From Phycisphaerales bacterium UBA4658 (GTDB lineage Bacteria > Planctomycetota > Phycisphaerae > Phycisphaerales > UBA1924): 22,112 bases of DNA. The notes under the pieces were generated by a model. That model saw only the letters and a program-made list of their open reading frames with translations, was not told where the DNA came from and made no database searches. Each line of letters starts with the position of its first letter. Within the stretch, counting starts at the first letter, position 1. Location of the stretch: positions 12,425 through 34,536 of the forward strand of contig DHLW01000025.1 of NCBI GenBank assembly GCA_002405485.1, written 5' to 3'. Of the stretch, positions 7,016 through 14,077 are shown piece after piece. A program made the translations under genes and the position numbers.

Positions 7016-10000
7016 TCAGTCGTCGCGTTCGATGGCCAGGGTGAGGATCTGAAAGGGCTTGATCCGTACGCGGGTCGTGTTCGCTCTCGGGTCATGCTTG
7101 ACCGGAACGCCGTCGAGGGGTCGCTCGAGCAGATCGACGGCCTGAGCACTCCTGACAGGAAAGCCCCAGGCGATCTCGGCTTCGTTGGTCATGCCGTCGT
7201 GGTCAACGATGCGGACGATGAGCCGCTTGCCGTCACGGGCGCGGGTGATGGCCTCGATGCGGCCGACGCTCCACGATCCGCTGCTGACGCGCAATGGCGA
7301 CCAGGATCTCAGGCCCGATCTCGCCGTGCGTCGGCTCCGGCTCGGCGCTGCCAGCTTCGAGACGGTGAGCGGCCGCCGAAGCTGCTCGCCCAGCGCGACG
7401 GCGGCGATGGCGGGGATCGGTCCGAACCCGTACACGATGCGATGCTCGCCGACGTCCGCCGTCGGGTCGGGGTACCTTGGCGATCGCAGGAGCGAGAGGC
7501 CGATGGTCTCCCCGATGCAGGACCATCCGAAGCGATCGGGGGCGAGCACGGCGAACTCGGCATCCTCGGAGCGGATCGCGGCAAACTCGTGTGCGGGCAC
7601 CTCGAACATGGCGTGCTGGGCCTGCGTGTTGCGATGGGTCGCGCGATGAATGTGCCCGAACTGCGTGCCAAAGGCGCAGGTGGGCGCGTGGATGGAGGTC
7701 GGAAAGAGCACGCGCAGGAAGCGATGCTCCTCCCTCCAGTCGATGGCGGTGTTGACGAGGACGATCTCGCTCTCGATGCCGAGCGTGAACGTCTGGGCGA
7801 TGCGTGAGCCGCGGCCAAGCGGGCGAGAGAAGCGGACACTCGATCGCATGGGAGAGCGTTCCAGCCACTCGATCTCCGCGTCATCAGAGACGGCTGTGGG
7901 CTTGTGCGCGTACTCGGCGTCGATGTCCCACGCGTCCCAGAGTCTGGGGCGATCCTCGAAGAGCACGAGCTGATTCATGGGCGAACCGCGGGCGCACGCG
8001 TCGAACATGACCGCGCTATCGGACGCTCGCCGCTCCAGGAGCACGACCCGGCCGGCACGATCGAATCTGCAGCGGAGAAACTCGTTGGCGAACTCGAGTT
8101 CGCCGCTGGTCACGCCGCGAGAACCGGGCGGGAGCGACTCGCGCCGGGGATCGATGATGGTGATCGTGAGCGGCTGCACCGGCGCGCCGTCGGCCGTGAT
8201 CGGCGGTGCGGTTGGGTCCAGGTTCGCAGGCGGCGAGATCGGGGCCGGACGGCTGGACCAGTTCATGGCCACGAGCGGATCGGGAACTCCGGTGGGATCG
8301 AGGAATCGCTCCCATGCCGAGGAGCCGGCCTCGATGAGCGTCTCGGCGACGCGGTGCACCTCATCGAGCTGGCGTGCGGCATCCTCATAGACCCAGGTGA
8401 TGCTCGAGCCCGGAAGGATGTCGTGGAACTGGTTGAGCAGGAGGAGCTTCCAGGCGCGGTCGAGGAGCTCACTGGCGGCGTCTTCCGCCGCGGCTGAGAG
8501 TCGCACAGGACCGGCATAGGTGAGAATCTCGGCCTGCCGCAGCCGTTCCTCGGCTTCGCGGTGCCTCTGCTTGAACCGTGCGTGGGTGGTGTACGTGCCC
8601 CGGTGGAGTTCGAGGTAGAGCTCGCCGTCGTGGACGGGCACGGCCGATGGGTCGGCCGATCGAGCCGCGTCGATGTCGCGGTGGAGCGCGTCGCAGAAGG
8701 CGGAAACGGAGTCCATGCGGACGCGCGGCAGGGCGTCGCAATCCGCCGCGAGCCGGGCGTACTGGATCGACCAATCGGTCGGCCCCCCACCGCCGTCGCC
8801 GAAACCGAACGGCTGCAGCCAGCGCGAACCGGAGGACGGATCGCTGTCTGACGGCTCGCCGATCAAGTCCTTGTTCTTGTGGGTTTTCTCGCCGCGGAGA
8901 AGCTCGCGCGGCGTGTTGGTGGCGTTGTAGTCCATGCCCGGGGTCTGATGGGCAACCACGGAAGAGCCATCGAGTCCGCGCCACTGGAACGTGGTATGTG
9001 GGAAGACGGTGTGGCTGTTCCAGTGGAGCTTGTTGGTGATGAAGGTATCGAGCCCGGCGAGGGCCATGATCTGCGGGATCTGCGCGGGGAAGCCGAAGGT
9101 ATCGGGAAGATAGAGGAATCGCTGGGCGCCGTGCTCGCCGAAGCGGGAGCGCCAGTAGCGCTCGCCATGCTCGATCTGCCGGATGAGGGACTCCCCGCTG
9201 GGCGCGGTGCAGTCGGGCTCGATCCACATGGCGCCGCCGGGCTCCCAGCGACCCTGCAGCACGCGGCGCTTGATCTGCCGGAACAGCTCCGGAGCGTCCT
9301 CTTCGATGAAGGCGTACTGCTGGGCCTGCGAGCAGAGAAATCGGAACTCCGGAAATCGCTCCATGAGCCGGAGCACGGTGGAGAAGGTGCGAGCGCACTT
9401 GCGTCGCGTCTCGCGCAACGGCCAGAGCCACGCCGTGTCTATGTGCGCGTGGCCCACGGCGTGGCAGCGCGTCGCGCTGCCGCCAGCGCCCGCGAGGGGC
9501 GGACGCAGCGCCGCATCGAGGGCACGAGCGGCGGCCGCGGCGTGGGCCAGTACCGCGTCATCGGGGATCGCGTTCGTCACCCGCCGAAGCACGCCCAAGA
9601 GCTGCTGAGCGCGGGCGGAATCGGGAGGCAGGTGCTTGGCCAGATCGAGCGCAAAGGCGTATCGGCAGCGAAGGGACCAGACGTCCTCATGACGCACGGC
9701 AAGCTCGGCGCGCTCGAAGAGCCCCGGGACCGGACCGTTCCAGCGGCGGTGGATCTCGGGCGGGTCCCATTGCAGACCGCGATTGCCGAATGGGTGGTTG
9801 CAGGCGGCCTCGACGAGCAGGTCAACGCGCTCGCCGCCTCGGGCGCGGGGAAAGAGCACCACGGCGTCGCGGTTGACATCCAGCCCGTGATGCGGCACCC
9901 CGCGGCGTGTGGAGCGCGGCGCCGGCATCCAGAGCAGGGCCTCGGTATCCGTCGAGAAGCGGAGGGCGACCTGCCGCCCCTTCATGTCGGCGGGCACGCG

Positions 10001-10234
10001 CCCGCGGAGACGGAACCAGGCCGTGCTCCACGCCGGGCCCCAGACAAAGCCCGGCTTCACCGGCGTGTACCGCGCGCGGATCGCCTGCTCATAGCGGATG
10101 GGCTCGACCGATTGATGAACGCCGGCGTCCAGCGGAGCGGCGTGAGAGTAGACGGCGGGCTCGATGACATCGCGGAGAAAGACGACGAAGCGTTCGAGCG
10201 CGAATGACCACTGCTTGGCTTGGTCCATATGCAC
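7016..10234 (-). CDS. Alpha-mannosidase, glycoside hydrolase family 38
   Basis: This protein of about 1070 residues removes alpha-linked mannose from glycans. An N-terminal domain (about 1-250) precedes the catalytic GH38 domain. That domain has GHAHIDTAWLWPLRET (His262, His264 and Asp266 ligate zinc in the family), FLYLPDTFGFPAQIPQI (Asp378, the expected nucleophile), NKLHWNSH, and GFGDGGGGPT, a mark of the Ams1-like cytosolic group. The helical-bundle motif NQFHDILPGSSI lies at 601-612, followed by the long C-terminal beta domains. No signal peptide is seen, so it is likely cytoplasmic and acts after uptake. The frame opens with GTG at 10234, but ATG at 10228 (MDQAKQW) is more likely because the GTG lies within an inverted repeat. 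It converges on the oxidoreductase gene, with 151 bp between, and is probably a functional partner of the transporter. Confidence 0.95.
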   Translation of the reverse strand: MHMDQAKQWSFALERFVVFLRDVIEPAVYSHAAPLDAGVHQSVEPIRYEQAIRARYTPVKPGFVWGPAWSTAWFRLRGRVPADMKGRQVALRFSTDTEALLWMPAPRSTRRGVPHHGLDVNRDAVVLFPRARGGERVDLLVEAACNHPFGNRGLQWDPPEIHRRWNGPVPGLFERAELAVRHEDVWSLRCRYAFALDLAKHLPPDSARAQQLLGVLRRVTNAIPDDAVLAHAAAAARALDAALRPPLAGAGGSATRCHAVGHAHIDTAWLWPLRETRRKCARTFSTVLRLMERFPEFRFLCSQAQQYAFIEEDAPELFRQIKRRVLQGRWEPGGAMWIEPDCTAPSGESLIRQIEHGERYWRSRFGEHGAQRFLYLPDTFGFPAQIPQIMALAGLDTFITNKLHWNSHTVFPHTTFQWRGLDGSSVVAHQTPGMDYNATNTPRELLRGEKTHKNKDLIGEPSDSDPSSGSRWLQPFGFGDGGGGPTDWSIQYARLAADCDALPRVRMDSVSAFCDALHRDIDAARSADPSAVPVHDGELYLELHRGTYTTHARFKQRHREAEERLRQAEILTYAGPVRLSAAAEDAASELLDRAWKLLLLNQFHDILPGSSITWVYEDAARQLDEVHRVAETLIEAGSSAWERFLDPTGVPDPLVAMNWSSRPAPISPPANLDPTAPPITADGAPVQPLTITIIDPRRESLPPGSRGVTSGELEFANEFLRCRFDRAGRVVLLERRASDSAVMFDACARGSPMNQLVLFEDRPRLWDAWDIDAEYAHKPTAVSDDAEIEWLERSPMRSSVRFSRPLGRGSRIAQTFTLGIESEIVLVNTAIDWREEHRFLRVLFPTSIHAPTCAFGTQFGHIHRATHRNTQAQHAMFEVPAHEFAAIRSEDAEFAVLAPDRFGWSCIGETIGLSLLRSPRYPDPTADVGEHRIVYGFGPIPAIAAVALGEQLRRPLTVSKLAAPSRSRRTARSGLRSWSPLRVSSGSWSVGRIEAITRARDGKRLIVRIVDHDGMTNEAEIAWGFPVRSAQAVDLLERPLDGVPVKHDPRANTTRVRIKPFQILTLAIERDD

Positions 10235-10252
10235 GGATCGTAATCGATCCGT
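10233..10252. promoter_or_regulatory. Perfect 8+8 bp inverted repeat at the mannosidase start, candidate operator or 5'-UTR hairpin
   Basis: Arms ACGGATCG and CGATCCGT flank a TAAT spacer. The dyad overlaps the potential GTG start at 10234 and ends four bases before ATG 10228. It could be the binding site of a repressor or a hairpin in the mannosidase mRNA. No second copy of the same arms was found upstream of the transporter. Confidence 0.45.
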
Positions 10253-10262
10253 GGTTCAGGGG

Positions 10263-10292
10263 AAAAGAAAACGCCCCGTTGGGCGGGGCGTT
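10263..10292 (-). terminator. Rho-independent terminator of the S1-domain gene
   Basis: A perfect 9-bp stem, AACGCCCCG pairing with CGGGGCGTT (10270-10278 with 10284-10292), encloses a 5-nt loop. On the - strand it is followed by TTTTCTTTT. It lies about 67 bp past the S1 gene stop and just before the mannosidase start, so it separates the two - strand units. Confidence 0.85.
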
Positions 10293-10307
10293 GTCGTGGG
10301 ATCTGAA

Positions 10308-10341
10308 GCACACAGGCGGGACGCCTATACCACCAAAGGCA
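10308..10341 (+). repeat. REP-like palindromic repeat, copy 3
   Basis: This copy matches copy 1 at 31 of 34 positions; all three changes are G to A on this strand. One arm of the palindrome is degraded (CACAGGCG-GGA-CGCCTATA). It lies between the S1 gene stop and its terminator, so it is transcribed as part of that 3' untranslated region. Confidence 0.8.
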
Positions 10342-10358
10342 AAGGACTGAAAGCGGGG

Positions 10359-11774
10359 TTAGAAACCGCCCTTGAGGGTCTTGCCCTTGTCGCGGGCGGC
10401 GGCCTGGGCGCGGAGGCGGCGGAGGGCCGGGGTTTCCTTCGTGATCTCCTCGACGCTCCGCTTGGGGGTGCGATCGTCGCCCTTTTTGCCTGGACGCTCG
10501 GGGGCGGCGACCATGGCCTTGATGCTGAGCGAGATCCGCCGCGTGCCGGCGTCGATCTTCAGCACCTTGGCCTGCACGACCTGATCGACCTTCAGCTCGT
10601 CCTGTGGGTGATTGACACGCTTGTGAGCGATCTCGGAGACGTGGACCAGCCCCTCGACCCCGGGAGCAACCTCGACGAACGCGCCGAACTCGGCGAGTCG
10701 AGTGACGCGGCCGTTGACCTCGGCGCCTTCCTTGATGTCGTTGGCGGCGGTGGTGAAGGGATCGGCGGCGAGCTGCTTGAGCCCCAGCGCGATGCGGCTC
10801 TTGCGCATGTCCTCGTCGTTCCACTCGATCTTGAGGACCTTGACCTTGACCTTCTGACCCTCCTTCACGTGCTTGGCGATGGCCTGCTCGCCCATGCCGA
10901 CGCGGTCGTAGGACAGGTCGGAGACGTGCACGAGGCCGTCGACGCCGCCGATGTCGACAAACGCGCCAAAGGGCATGATCTTGCGGACCACGCCGTCGAG
11001 GACGTCCCCGTCCTTGAGGGAGTCCTTCAAGCTCTTGGCCCGCTCCTTGCGCTCCTGGTCGAGGATGTCGCGGCGGGAGAGGACGATGTTGCCCCGACCA
11101 CGCTTGTCGAGCTGGCTCACCTGGCAGGTGAGCTTCTCCCCGATCATGACCGAGAGGTCGGGGATGCGATCGAGGGAGACCTGGCTTGCGGGCATGAACG
11201 CCCGATGACCGGCGACCTCAAGCTCCAGCCCGCCCTTGTTCACCCCGACGACCTTGGCGTCGACGGTCTGCCCGATCTCGAGATTCTCCCAGGCCGCCTT
11301 CACGACCGCACCGGGACGCGAGCAGATGAAGATGTTCTCAGAGGGCTCGAAGCGGTCGATCGCGACCTCGAACTGCGAGCCGACGGCGGGCAACTCCTCG
11401 CCCTCCTTGAACTGCATGCGGGGCAGGACGCCAAGCTCCTTGGGGCCAAACTCCAGGAAGATGTCCGTGGGCCCGACACTGACGATCGCGCCCGTGCGGT
11501 GCTCTCGACCGGCGCTGACGACGCGCGGGCCCTTGAGCGCGGGCTTGGCCGGACCGCCGATCGGCGCGACATCGTGCCCGGGGAGCGTCACGGCTCGCTT
11601 GTCCTTGTCCTTCTTGCCGCCCTTGGATCCGGCCGCCTCGCGATCCATCGCGGCCATCATCTCGTCGATCTCCTTGTTCAGCGCCGCGTCGATCGCGGGC
11701 TTCTCCGGCGGCGTCGCGCCTGGGATGGGAGTTTCGGGAGTGGTCACGGCGGGGTTCGGGGTGGTCGGGTCCAT
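10359..11774 (-). CDS. rpsA: S1 RNA-binding domain protein, ribosomal protein bS1-like
   Basis: This 471-residue protein has four S1 (OB-fold) domains at about 93-155, 166-235, 255-334 and 347-419. The third has GVVRKIMPFGAFVDIGGVDG followed by LVHVSDLS, and ends RIALGLKQLAADPF, close to the bS1 pattern. The segment IVLSRRDILDQERKERAKSL between domains two and three also matches bS1. In bacteria bS1 binds mRNA on the 30S subunit and aids initiation on mRNAs with weak Shine-Dalgarno sequences. The N-terminal 75 residues are Pro/Lys-rich and probably disordered; the C-terminus is basic. ATG 11774 (MDPTTPNPAV) is chosen because the 55 upstream residues read through the hairpins of the leader and are low in complexity. 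No Shine-Dalgarno precedes it. A non-ribosomal S1 protein is possible; the symbol is tentative. Confidence 0.85.
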   Translation of the reverse strand: MDPTTPNPAVTTPETPIPGATPPEKPAIDAALNKEIDEMMAAMDREAAGSKGGKKDKDKRAVTLPGHDVAPIGGPAKPALKGPRVVSAGREHRTGAIVSVGPTDIFLEFGPKELGVLPRMQFKEGEELPAVGSQFEVAIDRFEPSENIFICSRPGAVVKAAWENLEIGQTVDAKVVGVNKGGLELEVAGHRAFMPASQVSLDRIPDLSVMIGEKLTCQVSQLDKRGRGNIVLSRRDILDQERKERAKSLKDSLKDGDVLDGVVRKIMPFGAFVDIGGVDGLVHVSDLSYDRVGMGEQAIAKHVKEGQKVKVKVLKIEWNDEDMRKSRIALGLKQLAADPFTTAANDIKEGAEVNGRVTRLAEFGAFVEVAPGVEGLVHVSEIAHKRVNHPQDELKVDQVVQAKVLKIDAGTRRISLSIKAMVAAPERPGKKGDDRTPKRSVEEITKETPALRRLRAQAAARDKGKTLKGGF

Positions 11775-11782
11775 GGTGCGTC
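11772..11782 (-). promoter_or_regulatory. Start-codon region of the S1 gene, complementary to its own leader
   Basis: In the mRNA sense this segment reads GACGCACCATG, the AUG plus eight upstream bases. It is perfectly complementary over 11 nt to the leader segment CATGGTGCGTC at 11850-11860, which occupies the loop and 3' arm of the hairpin at 11842-11875. If the two pair, the start codon is masked; if the hairpin forms, it is free. Confidence 0.55.
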
Positions 11783-11841
11783 GGCGGGGAAGGGCTCGTG
11801 TTCGAGGGGTCCGCGCGGCTCCTGATACAAGGGGGCCGCCG

Positions 11842-11875
11842 CCCGTTCGGACGCACCATGCGTCCGCAGAACGGG
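11842..11875 (-). promoter_or_regulatory. Strong leader hairpin upstream of the S1 gene
   Basis: CCCGTTC pairs with GAACGGG (11842-11848 with 11869-11875) and GGACGCA with TGCGTCC (11849-11855 with 11859-11865). This makes a 14-bp stem with a 3-nt loop and one 3-nt bulge. No T-run follows on either strand, so it is not a simple terminator. The nearer edge is about 70 nt upstream of the S1 AUG. Structured leaders that control bS1 synthesis are known in enterobacteria; the equivalence here is inferred. Confidence 0.6.
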
Positions 11876-11877
11876 AG

Positions 11878-11918
11878 GGGCCCGAGGGGGGACAAGTGTA
11901 GACCTGCCCCCCGGGCCC
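11878..11918 (-). promoter_or_regulatory. Second GC-rich hairpin between the SPFH and S1 genes
   Basis: GGGCCC (11878-11883) and GGGGGG (11886-11891) pair with CCCCCC (11907-11912) and GGGCCC (11913-11918), leaving a GA bulge and a 15-nt loop. It lies about 50 bp past the SPFH gene stop and directly upstream of the first S1 leader hairpin. It could be an intrinsic terminator lacking a U-tract, or part of the leader. Confidence 0.45.
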
Positions 11919-11966
11919 GAACCGGACCGGTGCGACCATGACGGGGGAACCGCTTGCCGGGAACGC

Positions 11967-13757
11967 TCAGCCCTGAGGAGCAGCCGCCGGCTCGGACCGA
12001 CGCTCGCTCGGAGCGTCCCGGCGCGGGGCGGCGGGGCCGTCCTGAGAGACGAAGTGCTCCAGCATCGTCCCGATGAGCGCGGTCGTCTCGCCGCCCGGTC
12101 CCGACTTGCCGCCGGTCACCATGACGCGCGGCGTGATCTGGATGTTCCGCTCCCCGACGATCTTCAGTATCTCGATCATCGCCGCGTTCGCCGAACCGAT
12201 CTGGGCGGAGATCGACTTGAAGGCCTCGGCCTGGGCGGTGGCCTTGATCGTGATCGACTCCGCCTCGGCTCCGGCGGCGATGACCTGCTTGCGCTTGTCC
12301 TCCTCGGCGATCTTCACGGCGTACGCGGCGGTCGCGAGCCGCTTCTCTTCCTCGGCCTCCTGCTGGGCGCGGTTGAGCTGCTTTTCCTGCTCCGCCGCCC
12401 GCTGCTGCTCCTGGAACGTGACCTGCTTCTGCTTGGCGATCTCGCGATCGGTCTGGGTCTTGAGCAGATCGCCCAGCGACTGCTGATCCCCGACGGCGCC
12501 GATACGCACCGCGGTGACGGTGATCCCGAACCGCGCGAGCTGTTCCTTCAGCGTCACCAGCGACTGCTGCTCCTGGGCCGACCGCTGCTGGACATAGTCC
12601 AGCGCCCGGACCTTCTCGGCGTTGTTGCGGAAGATGGCCCGAACGGCGGAGTTCAGAGCGTTGCGGAACCGCTCGCCCTCGTCATCCCCAAGCTTGGCCA
12701 CCACGATCGGGGCGTCCTTGGGTTCAACCACGTACTCGACCCTGACATCGACAGGGAACGTGAACCCGTCGCTGGTGCGCACCGTGATCTCACGCTCCTC
12801 GACCGAAGCGTCATGACGGTCGGACTTGCCGCCCCCACCTCCCCCGCCTCCCTGCTGCTCCTGCCCGGCTCGTGCGGGCTTGGCCGGCGGCTGGGCGATG
12901 TTCGAGGCCGACTGGAAGGAGCCCGGCGCGCCGATGCCGCTGCCCTGAGAGGTGTAGTGCGCGATCATCTGGGTCGTCCAGATTTCCGTGACCGTGAAGG
13001 CATCGGTGTTGAGCGGGTACTTGCCCGGGGGGAGGGGATCGGCGACCACGCCCATCTCGCCGGGCTTGGCAAGCTTGAGCGCGTCGTCGACGCTCTGCGG
13101 CTTGTCGGCGGCTCCTGCGGCGACGTGGTGCACGATCTGCGTGGGCGGCGTGCCGAAGTTCGCCTTGAGCACCGCGACCTCGCCCGCGACGACCTCCGTC
13201 TGATCGACCATCCGCACGCGGAAGAGGTCGGTGTTGATCGGGTACTTGCCCGGAGTGAGCACCGAGACCTGCTTGCCCTTCATGCCGTTGCCCGCGGTCA
13301 GGAAGTACTGCGCGTCCAGCATCTGCTGAAACTGGGCCCGTGGCCACTCGGGCGCAAAGAGCTGCCCCTCGGGCATGGGCGCACCGTCGGTGGTCTCGAT
13401 GAGCCCCACCTCGCCGCTTTGCACCTCGACAAACGGCACCGTCTTGATGTCATAGATGACCGGCCAGTACCAGAAGTGCCACCCCGATCGCAGAACGCCC
13501 GCCTGGGTCCCCATCTCCCCTGCAGTCGCGATGATGCGGCCATCCTTCAGCCGAGCGCCGAACGCGTTCTTCACGACGATGCCCACCTCCCCGGCGCCGA
13601 TGTACCGGATGGAGGCCAGGGCAAAGAAGACAAACAGGGTGGCGACGGCGGCGAGGGCGCACAAGGCCTTCAGCACCGGGCCCGGGGCCTTGATCGCCAG
13701 CGACAGAATCCCCAGCGACAGACCGATCCCGATGATGAGCAACATGACCGACAGCAT
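11967..13757 (-). CDS. SPFH/band-7 (flotillin/prohibitin-like) membrane protein with extra N-terminal modules
   Basis: This 596-residue protein begins with two hydrophobic segments (about 1-22 and 29-50) that anchor it in the inner membrane. Residues 57-260 contain related units: GEVGIVVKN to LRSGWHFWYWPV, GEVGLIETT to LTPGKYPINTDLFRVRM, and GEMGVVADP to LPPGKYPLNTDAFTVTEIW. A linker with eight consecutive Gly (303-310) leads to a PHB core (REITVRTSDGFTFPVDVRVE, about 323-430). A long charged coiled coil (about 435-500) and a low-complexity tail follow. SPFH proteins form large membrane-associated rings that organise microdomains or control proteases. ATG 13757 is supported by CGGAGG five bases upstream; a longer frame from 13832 has no such site. 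It is codirectional with the S1 gene, 192 bp away. Confidence 0.88.
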   Translation of the reverse strand: MLSVMLLIIGIGLSLGILSLAIKAPGPVLKALCALAAVATLFVFFALASIRYIGAGEVGIVVKNAFGARLKDGRIIATAGEMGTQAGVLRSGWHFWYWPVIYDIKTVPFVEVQSGEVGLIETTDGAPMPEGQLFAPEWPRAQFQQMLDAQYFLTAGNGMKGKQVSVLTPGKYPINTDLFRVRMVDQTEVVAGEVAVLKANFGTPPTQIVHHVAAGAADKPQSVDDALKLAKPGEMGVVADPLPPGKYPLNTDAFTVTEIWTTQMIAHYTSQGSGIGAPGSFQSASNIAQPPAKPARAGQEQQGGGGGGGGKSDRHDASVEEREITVRTSDGFTFPVDVRVEYVVEPKDAPIVVAKLGDDEGERFRNALNSAVRAIFRNNAEKVRALDYVQQRSAQEQQSLVTLKEQLARFGITVTAVRIGAVGDQQSLGDLLKTQTDREIAKQKQVTFQEQQRAAEQEKQLNRAQQEAEEEKRLATAAYAVKIAEEDKRKQVIAAGAEAESITIKATAQAEAFKSISAQIGSANAAMIEILKIVGERNIQITPRVMVTGGKSGPGGETTALIGTMLEHFVSQDGPAAPRRDAPSERRSEPAAAPQG

Positions 13758-14077
13758 CCCAACCTCCGTTTCCGGCCGGCTCCGAGCGCTGGGCCGGTGC
13801 CGCCGCTTGGATCGTTCAGGGCGCACCGGCATCCGGCACGCTGACTTCCCGCGTATGTGTTGGGAAGCACATCGGCGTTCTTTCGATCGGGGCTTGGATT
13901 ATCGCCCCTGGGGCCCCCGCTGAGGCCTGACAAACCAGCGAGACTCGGCGGGGTGCGCACGGACGGATCGAACAGCCGCCGGATCAGACGGTGCGTTCTC
14001 GTGGCCAGCCGTCGTCGGCGTGCCATGGTCAAGGCGATCTCGCCCACGTCGCAAAGCGGACCCCGTCTGGTACCGTC
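13758..14077. other. Divergent promoter region between SPFH and kinase genes
   Basis: This 320 bp region has no convincing gene and must hold promoters for both flanking genes. A dyad CTTCCC-N11-GGGAAG lies at 13845-13867, and a weaker GGGGC/GCCCC symmetry around 13889-13916 encloses a locally AT-richer GGATTAT. No clear -35/-10 pair could be assigned. Small frames crossing it have no homology signals. Confidence 0.45.
13763..13768 (-). promoter_or_regulatory. Ribosome-binding site of the SPFH gene
   Basis: On the - strand this reads CGGAGG, five bases before ATG 13757. It is one of the clearest Shine-Dalgarno sequences in the window and fixes the start 25 codons inside the longest frame. 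Confidence 0.8.

Noticed and set aside
8879..10207. Long open frame on the + strand opposite the mannosidase gene
   Set aside because: It is a shadow frame of a clear GH38 enzyme and shows no motif of its own.
11775..11939. Upstream extension of the S1 gene to 11939
   Set aside because: It would translate both GC-rich hairpins into a low-complexity leader with no homology; ATG 11774 gives a typical N-terminus.
12054..13844. Long open frame on the + strand opposite the SPFH gene
   Set aside because: It mirrors the real gene in GC-rich codons; its product is Leu/Arg/Asp-rich with no family motif, while the - strand frame has a ribosome-binding site and SPFH domains.
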